From contig CM060731.1 of NCBI GenBank assembly GCA_030704615.1, positions 75,496,756 through 75,560,755 of the forward strand: a stretch of 64,000 nt of DNA, written 5' to 3'. The notes below the pieces were generated by a model, which saw only the letters and a program-made list of their open reading frames with translations, did no database searches and had not been told where the DNA came from. The DNA comes from Takakia lepidozioides. Its lineage: Eukaryota > Streptophyta > Takakiopsida > Takakiales > Takakiaceae. Below are positions 33,805 to 44,640 of the stretch, piece after piece. Positions within the stretch are counted from its first letter, which is position 1; every line of letters starts with the position of its first letter. Position numbers and translations under genes: made by a program.

Positions 33805-35285
33805 TAGACACGGACGACCATGGACCGCTGGAAATGGGTAATGGTTAAAGAAGGCCATAAGGTCGATGTCGTGGGTCCCTTCGCTCTAGCACATGTGTCG
33901 CAAGATTTTATAAAAAAATTCACGAGTTTTCACATCTGCGGCCACCAATAGTCCCTGGATATCAATTCCATTGTTTTGTTGAAGCCGAAATGTCCTGCAG
34001 CCGGAAAATCATGACATGCTTAAAGAATTCGAAGTCGTGTAAATCTTGGAGTTACGTAGAAAAGTCCCTTGAAATAAAGTAAGTCATCTTTGAATTCGAA
34101 GTCGTTTGTAACATGTGGGTTGTCTCGAGGTCGATTTAGTTGACTTCGTAGTGTCGTAGCAAATTGGTCGTTCTTTAGTGTTTCCTGAATCTCCTTTATG
34201 ATCTCTGCATCATCATAGGTGGACATAGATAGCATATTCAATTGGAGATTTGCTGGTTTCAAGATGATGGATTTATGTTGGTCGAAAGCTGTCTCCTCTT
34301 TTTTCGGCGCAAGATACGATCGTTGAGAAAGAGCATCGAGTTTCCCTTGAAGATGTCCGGGGCGATAGGTAATAACAAAATCAAACTTTGCTAGTGACAT
34401 ACCTCATCTGGCTTGACGTCGATTCAAAACACGAGCACTCATAAAATACTTAAGGTTTTTGTTATCGGTGTAGACAGTGACCTGATGTTTAGCTCCCTCC
34501 AGTAGATGACGTCACTCCTCAAAAACATCGATAATCGCTAGAATTTCTTTGTCATGGATTTCATAATTGATCTCTGCAGCGGAAAATTTGCGAGAACGAA
34601 AACCAACAGGGTGAAGTCAGTCATCCGTACCGTATTGAGAGAGTATAACGCCAAGTGTAAAGTCCGATGCATCTGCTTCCAAGAAGAATGGCTTAGATGG
34701 GTCTACATGTACCAGTATTGGAGCCGTTGTAAATGCCTGCTTCAGCCTATCAAATGTCTGGTCAGCCTCCTCGTCCCATACAAATTTGTCCTTCCATGTG
34801 ATTCATGTCAATGGTGCAACAATTTTGGAGTAGTCCTTGATGAAGATTTTATAGAAATTTGCAAATCCCAGAAAACATTGTACATCTCGGACCGAAGTTG
34901 GTTTAATCCACTCGATGATGGTTTGTATTTTCTTCTGATCCATAAAGACGTCTTTGTCGGAAATAATGTAGCCCAAAAATTCGACCTAAGATTGATGGAA
35001 AATACATTTTTCTAACTTGGCATATAGTCATCTTTCTCTTAATTTATCAAAGACAAGGCATACATGGCGGCCATGTTCTTCTTCATTCTCTGAAAATATC
35101 AAAATGTCGTCCAAATAGATGACTACAAAGTCATCTAAAAATTCTCGAAAGATGTCATTCATCATTTGTTGGAAAATTGCTGGAGCATTTGTAAGACCGA
35201 AAGACATAACACTGTATTTAAAATGTTCATACATTGTTCGAAAAGTTGTTTTCCATTTGTCTCTTTCTTTTATCTGTACAAGGTT
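33805..35285 (-). mobile_element. Ty3/gypsy chromovirus fragment, minus strand (copy 1)
   Basis: Runs on the minus strand from mid reverse transcriptase ([20 protein letters not shown], then the catalytic [12 protein letters not shown] at about 35100) through RNase H (MSLAKFDFVITYRPGHLQGK) into the integrase zinc region and its start (CDTCARAKGP). Protein and DNA closely follow the plus-strand element at 37.9-39.4 kb, so both belong to one family. Both ends are abrupt: integrase at about 33805, and RT at 35285, six bases before the presumed LTR of the plus-strand copy. Confidence 0.8.
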
Positions 35286-35290
35286 ATAAG

Positions 35291-35940
35291 TGTCACGGAC
35301 ATAGCCTAGATGAACTTACCAGGAGTATATATCAGAAGTTACCAAGTTACCATGTTATCGGAAGTTACCATGATTTACCGCAATTTACCATAATTTACCA
35401 TTAGTTACAAAGTTATCCGGAGTTTACCAAATTATCAAGAGTAACTCAGGAAACTGCTCAGGAAACTTCCTTTGGAAGAAACTTCTCCATCAAGATACCT
35501 CTTTTGTTTAAGGAAGCTTCTCCATCAAGAAACCTTTGTTTAACCTTGGAAACTTCTCCATCAAGAAACCTCCATATGGAAGCTTCTTAGGAAACTTCTT
35601 AAAAGCCAGTATATATAGGAGGCGAGACTGGACACTCTTCAGTCTCGCCAACACAAGTTCAAAGCTACTCTTGTTTCCAGTTCCCAGTACTCTAGCCCAG
35701 TTTCCAGTATCTAGTACTCTAGTCCAGTTTCCAGCATTCCAGTATTCAAGTCGCGTTCCAATATCTTGTACTCTTGTTCATTGTTATAAAGATCGTCTTG
35801 ATTCCTATTTACTCATCATGCATTCGGTCACCTTGACTTCTTGTCTAGTCTTGTACCTCTAGTCTGATCTCTTGGTTGTGTTCAGTCATGTTCTCATTCT
35901 TGACAGTTTGACGACTCTAAAGTTTGTTCATTAGTTAGTT
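35291..35940 (+). repeat. Probable 5' LTR/leader of the gypsy element
   Basis: Starts TGTCACGGACATAG immediately after the minus-strand copy ends. It contains AGTTACC-type repeats (35330-35420), repeats of AACTTCTCCATCAAGA (35480-35570), and a TATATATAGG promoter-like box at about 35611 followed by CCAGTACTCTAG-type repeats. Gag starts at 35944, so LTR plus leader is about 650 bases; the LTR end is not fixed. Confidence 0.5.
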
Positions 35941-35943
35941 AAG

Positions 35944-36650
35944 ATGGAAGACACATTTGCGGAAATGGTCGCCACATTGCAGAGTCTTCAGCTCCATATG
36001 CAAGAACTTCAAACCTCTACTGCCCAACTACAAACTGATCAGTCTCCAGATCTTGGCAACGCTCTCAACAATTTGCAACAACAAATTTCAGAGTTGAAGG
36101 AGTCGAACAATGGATCTTCAACCTTACGAGTCTCTAACTCCTACTGCAACGGTTCCTCCAAATCTTCAACAGATTACAAGGGAACCAAAGGTCAGCCTGC
36201 CCGAGAAATTTGATGGGACGAGATCAAGATTTCGCGGTTTTGTTCAACAAGTACGATTGTTCCTACGACTACATCCACAACGCTACCCTGATGAAGGTAT
36301 TCAAGTGGGATTCGTGGGCACCCTTCTATTATTGTCATATCTTGGTTTGCACCGCTATTAGAGAAAAATTCACATTTACTATATAATTTTGAAGCGTTCA
36401 TGTTCAAGTTCACTGCAACATTTGGAGAGAATGATAAAGAGAGAGTTGCAGAGACAAAGATGCGAAATCTTCAACAAAGAGCACGTCGAGCTTCCGTTTA
36501 TACTGCCGAATTTCGACAACTTATGTGCGACCTCAACTGGAATGAGAAGAGCCTTATTAGTCAATTTCGATGTGGCCTAAAAGATGATGTAAAAGATTTG
36601 TTGCTGACAATGCCAAATGTGAGTACACTGAACGAATTCATCACCTAAGT
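35944..36650 (+). pseudogene. Gypsy gag (capsid), frameshifted
   Basis: Starts MEDTFAEMVATLQSLQLHMQ with a coiled-coil-like leader. After a frameshift at about 36120 it continues as VSLPEKFDGTRSRFRGFVQQ and LRLHPQRYPDEGIQVGFVGT, then in a third frame as NDKERVAETKMRNLQQRARR and LPFILPNFDNLC / YTAEFRQLMCDLNWNEKSL. Gag forms the particle that packages element RNA. A damaged zinc knuckle CLYCGEDDHIALNY (last Cys replaced by Tyr) follows at about 36855. Confidence 0.75.
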
Positions 36651-37084
36651 CATTCCATGCGATAATCGTTTGTTCGAAAGACGTCAAGAAAAACGATCCG
36701 GATGGTCGACGACACACCATGTCACTGTTACTACGGCACCAAACACAACAATCCATCAGACATCCGGTAATGATCATATGCAGATTGATGCTGTCCGATT
36801 CGAGCCATTGATGTAACAAGAAAAACAAAGACGGCGCTCGAATGGATTATGCCTTTATTGCGGAGAAGATGATCACATAGCATTAAACTACCCCAACAAG
36901 AGAAGATTCAAAGCTCGGGGCACAACTCAAGTGTTCGATACGAGGAGGTCGGAAACGAAGATGTCCAGTCACAATAGGGGCCATGCGACTGGACACCCAA
37001 ATTCATCACCAAAAAAATGTCTTTTTCTACCTCTAGACCCTGTACCTTGTTTCACAGTTCCAGTAAAGATCAGGATGTAAAATC

Positions 37085-37250
37085 GAGATATCTCCATAGA
37101 AGCACTTTTGAACTCGGGCGCTTCAGCGTGTTTTATTGACAAAGACTTTGCGAAGCAACACAATTTAACACTCATAAGAAAAAAATTCCCGGCCCCTGTT
37201 GAAGTTATCGATGGACGACTGTTAGCAACCAGGAAATATTGATCATGAAA
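37085..37250 (+). pseudogene. Gypsy protease, active-site Asp lost
   Basis: ISIEALLNSGASACFIDKDF corresponds to the aspartic-protease motif (D-S/T-G-A). The catalytic aspartate is asparagine here (NSGA). It is followed by FPAPVEVIDGRLL, typical of this family. The frame is broken by stops shortly after. Confidence 0.65.
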
Positions 37251-37407
37251 CTTGACCCTTTGAAGTGAAGCTTAAAAATCAAGCATCACATATTGTTTTC
37301 AATGTCATCCAGTCTTCAACGAATCATGTGATCCTTGGACTTCCCTAGTTTGTATTTCATAATCCTGACATCGACTGGCGATCACGAAAAAATTTGGCAA
37401 GACAAAA

Positions 37408-38240
37408 ATGCAAAAGTACCAAAGGTATTCACCCCTGTTTCTTGGAACTGGAGCCTTCGTGAGAGCTACGAAGAAAGACGCGACATTTGCACTTTATGCA
37501 ACTCCGATCAAGACCACAACCGACCTAGGTACTTCGACAGTACCCACTCAATATCAAGATTTCAATGATGTCTTCAAGAAGAAAAATGCAAACATGTTGC
37601 CAGAACATCGACCTTATGATTGTGCAATTGAGTTGCAAGAAAGAACTCAACCACCAGTCGGCCCAATCTACAATTTATATCAGACGGAGCTGGTTGTTTT
37701 ACGCGAATACATTGATGAAAATTTGTCAAAGAATTTCATTCGACAATCGAAATCACCCGCGGGAGCACCTATCTTATTTGTGAAGAAGAAGGACGGATTA
37801 TTACGCATATGTGTGGACTATTGTGGGCTCAACAAAGTCACTATAAAAATCCTTACCCACTACTGCTGATTTCCGGACTCCTCGAACAACTTGGATGAGA
37901 AATTTTTTTTCACAAAGATCAACTTGAGATGAGCTTACAACCTGGTACGAATAAAAGAAGGAGACGAATGGAAGACTGCTTTTCGCACAAGGTACGGATA
38001 TTTCGAATACAGTGTTATGCCTTTCGGTCTTACAAATGCTCCAGCAATTTTTCAACACATGATGAATGACATCTTTCGAGAATTTTTAGATGACTTTGTA
38101 GTCATCTATTTGGACGACATTTGAATATTTTCACAGAATGAAGAAGAACATGGTCGCCATGTACGCCTTGTCCTTGACAAATTGAGGGAAAAATGACTAT
38201 ATGCCAAGTTGGAAAAATGTTTTTCTTCACCAATCTGAAG
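37408..38240 (+). pseudogene. Gypsy reverse transcriptase
   Basis: Frame from 37408 carries [20 protein letters not shown], then [20 protein letters not shown] and [14 protein letters not shown]. After a break (about 37865-37930) it continues with [20 protein letters not shown] and [11 protein letters not shown], where YLDD is the catalytic box. Single stops follow (DDI*IFS, REK*LYA). These motifs are standard Ty3/gypsy RT. Confidence 0.85.
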
Positions 38241-38459
38241 TCGAATTTTTGGGCTACATTATTTCCGACAAATGAGTCTTTATGGATCAGAAGAAAATAC
38301 AAACCATCATCGAGTTGATTAAACCAACTTCGGTCCGAGCTGTATAATGTTTTCTAGGATTTGCAAATTTCTATAGAATCTTCATCAAGGACTACTCCAA
38401 AATTGCTGCACCATTGACACGACTCTCAGGGAAGGACATTGTACGGGACGAGAAGGTTG

Positions 38460-39195
38460 ACCAAGCATTTGAAAGGCTGAAGCAGACATTTACAACGGCT
38501 CCAATACTGGTACATGCAGACCCATCTAAACCATTTTTTTTTTAAGCAGATGCATCGGACTTTGCACTTGGCGCGGTACTCTCTCTATACAGTACAGATG
38601 GCCGACTTCATTCTGTTGGTTTTCGTTTTCGCAAATTTTCTGCTGCGGAGATCAATTATGAAATCCATGACAAAGAACTTTTAGCGATTATTGATGTTTT
38701 TGAGGGGTGACGTCATCTATTAGAGGGAGCTAAACATCAGGTCGCTATCTATACCAATTACAAAAACCTCGAGTATTTTATGAGTGCTCGTATTTTGAGT
38801 CGACGTCAAGCGAGATGAAGTATGTCACTAGCAAGGTTTGATTTTGTTATTACCTACCGTCCCGGACATCTCCAAGGAAAACTATATGTTTTTTCTCGAC
38901 GATCGTATCTTGCACCAAAAGAAGGAGATGCAGCTTTTGACCAACAAAAATCCATCATCTTGAAACCAGCAAATCTCCAATTGAATATGTTATCTATGTC
39001 CACCTATGACGATGTAGAGATCATAAAAGAGATTCAAGAAACATTAAAAAGTGACCAATTTGCTAAAACACTACGAAGTCAACTGAATCAACTTCAAGAC
39101 CATCCACATGTTACAAACGATTATGAATTTCAATATGACTTACTTTACTTCAAAGGACTTCTCTATGTACCTCCAGGACCTACACGACTTTGAAT
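38460..39195 (+). pseudogene. Gypsy RNase H
   Basis: [20 protein letters not shown] begins the region in a frame with stops, then [13 protein letters not shown] and [20 protein letters not shown], the family's RNase H signature with catalytic D (ADASDFA) and E. From 38822 the frame MSLARFDFVITYRPGHLQGK is continuous to 39193. Confidence 0.75.
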
Positions 39196-39286
39196 TCTTC
39201 AAACATGTCATAATCTTCCGGCTGCATGACATTTCGGCTTCAACAAAACAATGGAATTGATATCCAAAGACTATTGGTGGCCGTAG

Positions 39287-40160
39287 GTGTGGAAACTCGT
39301 GAAAGAATTTATAAAATCTTATGACACCTTTGTTAGGGCAAAGGGACCACGACATCGACCTTACGGCCTTCTTCAACCATTATCCATTCCCAATGGTCCA
39401 TGGTCGTCCTTGTCTATGGACTTTATTACGGACATTCCAATTTCCAAGACCACCGACTCAATCCTTGTTATTATGGATCGTTTTACGAAAATGACACATT
39501 TCATTCCATGTAATAAGACGGTTACAGACGAGGAAACTGCAAGACTCTTCCTCAATAATATCTACCGCATTCATGGACTTCCAAAGGACATCGTATCTGA
39601 TCGAGGACCACATTTCATATCAAATTTCTGGAGGGGATTATTTCACATATTGGATACTAAGATCAACCTCTCTACAGCTAATCATCCACAGACTGATGGT
39701 CAAACTGAATGCGTAAACCAGATTTTGGAGCAATATTTTCGTTGTACGATAAATATATATATATATATATATATCATCAAGATAATTGGACGGACCTTCT
39801 GTCATTAGCTGAGTTTGCCTACAACAACACTATACATTCTTCAACCAAACAAACTCCATTTTTCTCTAATTATGGTCATCATCCTCGAGCAAACCCTTTC
39901 CACATGAAAACTGTTGGAAGCCTTGCTATAGAAAACCTTGCTACTCATCTTGCTACGATTCACAATGAGCTTACATTCCGCCTCGCGGAAGCTCAAAAAT
40001 AATACAAGGAGTATACAGATCAACATCGTCAACTCCAACCCCAGTTCAAGGTCGGAGATCGTGTGTGGCTTCTTCGACGGGACATACAAACCTCCCGACC
40101 ATCAAGGAAGTTAGATTATCAACGCCTGAGACCATTCAAAATTATTCGACAAATAAATCA
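39287..40160 (+). pseudogene. Gypsy integrase with an AT microsatellite insertion
   Basis: Carries MDFITDIPISKTTDSILVIM (first D), IVSDRGPHFISNFWRG (second D) and HPQTDGQTECVNQIL, where the catalytic Glu remains in QTEC. At about 39753-39777 an (AT)n run interrupts the domain and shifts the frame. The text resumes as LLSLAEFAYNNTIHSSTKQT in another frame, then QPQFKVGDRVWLLRRDIQ. Confidence 0.8.
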
Positions 40161-40174
40161 GGTGAGTTTTCGGC

Positions 40175-40384
40175 TTGAACTCCCATCCAGTCTTTCATGT
40201 TTCATTATTGGAGTTGTATCATCCGTCGAATATTCCAGGAAGAGTCTTCGTACCACCTCCACCAATGGACGTCAATCAGAAAATCGACTATGAAGTCGAC
40301 GAAGTCATAGACTCTCGCATCAAGTATAAATGTCTTGGGTATTTCGTACATTGGAAAGGCTACGACATCAGCGAACGAACGTGA
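40175..40384 (+). pseudogene. Gypsy chromodomain
   Basis: PVFHVSLLELYHPSNIPGR is the usual linker before YEVDEVIDSRIKYKCLGYF and VHWKGYDISERT, a chromodomain (aromatic residues Y, W and an acidic residue around the HWKGY motif). In intact chromoviruses it steers integration to marked chromatin. The frame stops at ERT*EPSSNLA, one codon into the last helix. Confidence 0.8.
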
Positions 40385-40762
40385 GAACCTTCATCCAACC
40401 TCGCCAATGCATCTGACAAAGTCCAAGAGTTTCATCAACCATATCCAATTAAGCCCCAAGCTACACGTTGATAAGATGTCACAACGATGATGTCAGTCAA
40501 GTTAGCTTCAAGGTGAAGACTCCACATTCAATGTACCTGATACACACTAAGGAAGGAAGAGCACCACATATCAGTATATATAGCTACACTTCCAGCATTC
40601 TTGCATCTTGTATTGGCAGCATAGAGTCACAGGAACCAGATACATTGAAGTTGTCGCTTACCCAACTGTCAAATCAGCCGTTCCGACTCTCACGACCTTC
40701 AATATCACGCGGACGCTCTCGAGACGATGGGCCACCAACCCGGTTATCAGCGCCACGTCCGT

Positions 40763-40800
40763 CCGTCAGCGTCAGGTCACGTCAGACCTGACGCTGACGG
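40763..40800. repeat. Perfect 15-bp-arm palindrome (CCGTCAGCGTCAGGT)
   Basis: CCGTCAGCGTCAGGT (40763-40777) and ACCTGACGCTGACGG (40786-40800) around an 8-base loop CACGTCAG. Further copies of CGTCAGGT/CCGTC words surround it (40755-40820). It lies between the gypsy 3' end and the hairpin arrays and could be the outer edge of the hairpin-flanked element. Confidence 0.7.
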
Positions 40801-40969
40801 GACCTCCGTCACGTCAGGTTCGGGGAATATTCTGGTAAAAATAGTACCAGGTAAAATACTACCACTTAAGCAGCCACGTCGCCGACATGGAAGCAGTGGC
40901 AAATACATTTTGAAAATTAACAAAATGAACACGATTGCAATTCGCTTTGTTTTTCGAAATTTAAAAAAA

Positions 40970-42030
40970 ATAGTGACCGCCGTATTGGCGGTCGCTTCAA
41001 TTTTTTATTTTTTTTAAGCAAGATTGGCGGTCGCCTTATATTTCGAAATAGAAAAAAAAATAGCGACCGTCATATTGACGGTCGCTCAAATGTTTTTTTT
41101 TTTAAGCAAGATTGGCGGTCGCACTAGCAGTCGCGTTATTTTTCGAATTAAAAAAACAAATAGCGACCGCTATGTTGGCGGTCGCTTCAATTTATTTAAA
41201 AAAAAAAACAAGATTGGCAGTATTGGCGGTCGCCTAATTTAAAAAAGAAAACAAGCGACTGCCGTATTGACGGTCGCACGGTGGCAAATATATTTTTGAA
41301 AATTAACAAAATGAACGCGACCGCCAATTATGGCGGTCGCTTTGTTTTTCGAAATTAAAAAAGAAATAGCGACCGCCGTATTGGCGGTCGCTTCAAAAAA
41401 AAAAAAATTAAAGCAAGATTGGCGCTTGCACTAGCAGTCGCCTTATTTTCGAATTAAGAAAACAAATTTCGACCGCTATGCTGGCGGTCACTTCAATTTA
41501 TTGTTTTAAAAAAACAAGATTGGCGGTCGTATTGGCGGTCGCCTAATTTAAAAAAGAAAACAAGCGACTGCCGTATTGGTGGTCGCACGGTGGCAAATAC
41601 ATTTATGAAAATTAACAAAATGAACGCGACCGCCAATTATGGCGGTGCTTTGTTTTTTGAAATTAAAAAAGAAATAACGACCGTTGTATTGGCGGTCGCT
41701 TCAATTGTTTTTTTTTTAAAGCAAGATTGGCGGTCGCACTGGCGGTCGCTTTATTTTTTGAAATAGAAAAAGAAATAGCGACCGCCATATTGGCGGTCGC
41801 TTCAAATTTATTTTTAATAAAAGCAAGATTGGCGGTCGCTTTATTTTTCGAATTAAAAAAAAAATAGCGACCGCTATCTTGGCGGTCGCTTAAATTTAAA
41901 AATATACAAAATAGAAGTGACCGCAATATTGCACAAAATGAAAGGAAATAAAAGCGATCGCAGTAGTGGCGGTCGCTTGTTTTTTTCATAAAAAATAAAA
42001 ATACGGACCGTAGTATTAGTTGTCGCTTAA
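40970..42030. repeat. Left hairpin array: about 20 palindromes GCGACCGCC...GGCGGTCGC
   Basis: About 20 short palindromes, each of form AGCGACCGCC, a 4-6 base loop (gtatt, aattat, atatt), GGCGGTCGCT, separated by A/T-rich spacers of about 20-35 bases. A higher-order unit starting GTGGCAAATA recurs at about 41280 and 41589 (period 309), with a degenerate copy at 40895. At 41062-41086 both arms are changed together (GCGACCGTC with GACGGTCGC), so base pairing is kept. Some units are inverted or half units. Confidence 0.85.
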
Positions 42031-42134
42031 TTTCAAAATTACAACAAATATGGTTGTACAGCTTTTTTTGGGTGGGCGCTATTGGTTCGTTATTTATTCA
42101 TTTCACTTTCATTTCACTTTCATCCCTCTTGGAT

Positions 42135-42144
42135 GATATATAAG
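42135..42144 (+). promoter_or_regulatory. TATA-like box upstream of the hAT transposase
   Basis: GATATATAAG followed by GGAGGAGGGTCACC and CTCCTCACTTC, about 320 bases upstream of the first transposase-like codons. Similar modules (CATATAAGC plus CTCACTTC) recur within the right hairpin array, which supports a shared promoter origin. Confidence 0.4.
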
Positions 42145-43186
42145 GGAGGAGGGTCACCAAGCTCCTCACTTCTTTTGGCGTAAACACTTGAGGTTGTTTT
42201 GGATGTTCTCTTCCATTGAACGAGAGTGTAGCCCAAGAGGAGGGTGCGCATCTTTTGCCGTTGTGGCTTCCACCAAAGTCACTTCAGCAAATTGTGTATA
42301 AGCTCAACACTACAATCCACATCGACCCACTTGGGTTGCTGACAGGTGTAGAAGTATTAGGCTATCGCATTGCATTCTACATTCACAACACGTTCATTTA
42401 TAGGTGACTGTTTTTTGTTGCTTGCATCGCTAGGTCCCAGGGGAGTGGATATTGGGTGAAGATGAGGGAGGAATTGAGCCCTTGGTATACGGCAATCTCG
42501 AACACTGTCAGTGCCACTGGTAGTGTTGAGTGCAACCTATGTGGATTAAAGCTTTCTTATCGTAAGGATCGGTTGCTCGCTCACCTCGGCTATAAAGGTG
42601 TGAAGAGCGCTGGGGTGGGTTTATGTCCCAAAGCATCTATGCGGGTAAAAAGCCACTTTGCCCAGTGTGGAGGCAATATTCCAATGTCTTTGGATCTGGA
42701 CATGACCTTTTAACAGAACACTTCATCTTCCCGTCAGGATGCCCCGATTAGTACCCAGGGTGACTCTTATGAGGCTTCGGGTGTCCTTTGACAAGTGGGT
42801 TGTGCCGGAGCAACACCTGCTTCAACACCTCTTTGTACCCCTACACTTCAACGGAGTAGAGGATTACGGCAACAATCCATGCAAGAAGGTCTTAACTTGT
42901 CTGTGAAAAGACAGTTGGATAAAAAATGGACGCAGTTTTTCTTCGAGGCCAACATACCATTTAATGTGGCAAGGCTTCCGACATTTGTTTCTGTTGTTAG
43001 AGCAACCTCGGAGTCCAGATCCACGTACGTGCCTCCGACTTATCACAATCTCTGCACAGGATTGCTAGAAGACGTCATGACCGAGCTTACCCAAAAGGTC
43101 AACGATAGGACGGACAAGTGCATCAGAAAATATGGAAGCACTATATGTGCCGATGGTTGGAATTCTGTCACAAACAGACCGTTGTT

Positions 43187-43350
43187 CAATGTCATGCTCG
43201 TATGTTCAGCTGGGAAACAATTCTTGGGATCGATCGACACTAGCGGCAAGAAGAAATATGGACGTTATCAATGTCATGCTCGTATGTTCAGCTGGGAAAC
43301 AATTCTTGGGATCGATCGACACTAGCGGCAAGAAGAAATATGGACGTTAT
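43187..43350 (+). repeat. Perfect tandem duplication, 82 bp, inside the transposase
   Basis: 43187-43268 and 43269-43350 appear identical, each starting CAATGTCATGCTCG and ending GGACGTTAT. 82 is not a multiple of three, so the second copy throws the DUF659 frame. Confidence 0.9.
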
Positions 43351-43750
43351 CAATGCCAACTATTGACGGACTTCATCGAACAGGTCGGAAGTGATAGAAT
43401 CGTGCAAATATGCACAGACAATGTCGCTAACATGGAAACACTGCAGACATGTTGTTGGCACGTTATCCCCATATGTACTATCAAGGTTGTGCTGCTCATA
43501 TCCTTGACCTCTTTTGGAAGATTGGGGAAAAGAACAGTGGGTGAAACAACTTGTCAAGCGAGCGAAGACTGTTGTGTCGTTCATCCGCACACACCACATC
43601 CCTTTGGCAATATATAGGAGGCACGAACCCAAATACAGCCTCCGCAATCCAGACGAAACTCGTTTTGTCACTAACTTCTTGATGGTGGATCGGTTGGTGA
43701 CTGTGAAGAGCAGTCTGGAGCACACCATCATCGATCCTCAATGGGATGCG

Positions 43751-44136
43751 GAGGATGCATTTTTTTTAACGACCGTCATTTCGATGGTTCGAAGGACTTA
43801 CACTTATGTGGGTGTTTTTTGCTTAATTCCATTCTTGCTGCGACATACCCATGCTCCAAGACGACGTTTTTGATGCAAGGCCGGCCTCGTGCGAGTGCTC
43901 ATGCGTTGGCATCCGCCGAACCATGCAGAGAGAGTATACAAAAGAGGATGCATTTTTTTTAACGACCGTCATTTCGATGGTTCGAAGGACTTACACTTAT
44001 GTGGGTGTTTTTTGCTTAATTCCATTCTTGCTGCGACATACCCATGCTCCAAGACGACGTTTTTGATGCAAGGCCGGCCTCGTGCGAGTGCTCATGCGTT
44101 GGCATCCGCCGAACCATGCAGAGAGAGTATACAAAA
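43751..44136 (+). repeat. Perfect tandem duplication, 193 bp, inside the transposase
   Basis: 43751-43943 and 43944-44136 appear identical, each starting GAGGATGCATTTTTTTTAAC and ending GAGTATACAAA. 193 is 3n+1, the same phase shift as the 82-bp duplication. Confidence 0.9.
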
Positions 44137-44640
44137 AAATCCGAGTACCAATGCTTATCAGATCGCCGCGACCCTTTTGAGGACATGTCGGATCCAAAAA
44201 AGCTCAATATGCTGCCACATCATGAATGGTGGATCTTGAATTGAGACTGGAGTCAAGAACCTTGGCTCCCATTGCGAGCGTAATTCTTGCTCCAACAAAG
44301 TTTGTGCTCTGCCTTCATCTTGCGACAGCAATTGGAGCAGTTACTCATTTGTTCACAACAAGATTCGCAACAAGGTGGAATTCCGCGAGGGCTGACAAAT
44401 TGGTGTAAATGTTTATACAATTGCCGACCTGCTACGTGAGAGGGCAGCGATGATGCTGCAGACAATGGTAGAGAGGAATTTGCATTGCCGAAGACTTTGT
44501 CTTCTGATGCGAATTCGATGAGTGACGGATATTGAGCCTTAGAGAGAATCATCTCAAGCGGCAATCAATCTGCCTCTGATAGTGAAGATGGATCCGATGA
44601 TGCTCCCAAAATGCGTATGACCCGTTTACATTCACAGACG

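Larger units (their letters stand above)
35291..40460 (+). mobile_element. Ty3/gypsy chromovirus, nearly full-length but decayed (copy 2)
   Basis: Domain order gag, zinc knuckle, protease, RT, RNase H, integrase, chromodomain. The gag form (LPEKFDGTRSRFRGFVQQV) and chromodomain form resemble the Tcn1-like chromoviruses found in fungi and in mosses, lycophytes and ferns (inference from memory of the family). Stops and frameshifts occur in every domain. The 3' LTR could not be matched to the 5' one, so the right end is approximate. Confidence 0.8.
42456..44640 (+). pseudogene. hAT-superfamily transposase (BED-like finger, DUF659, hATC), broken by duplications
   Basis: Parts in order: BED-like finger VECNLCGLKLSYRKDRLLAH (about 42530); DUF659 core with KKWTQFFFEANIPFNVARLP and ICADGWNSVTNRP (42915-43180); ICTDNVANM (about 43410); the hallmark GCAAHILDLFWKIGEK (about 43485); FIRTHHIPLAIYRRHEPKYS and DETRFVTNFLMVDRLV (43580-43720); and the dimerisation domain NWSSYSFVHNKIRNKVEF (about 44330-44385). 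hAT transposases cut and paste DNA and leave 8-bp duplications. Two perfect tandem duplications (82 and 193 bp) and scattered stops break the frame. It lies centrally between two hairpin arrays. Confidence 0.8.

Noticed and set aside
34554-35015. Plus-strand 153-aa frame
   Set aside because: It is the complement of the well-supported minus-strand gypsy RT/RNase H.
40727-41989. Frames within the left hairpin array
   Set aside because: They are translations of repeat units rich in I, K, F and N with no independent coding signal.
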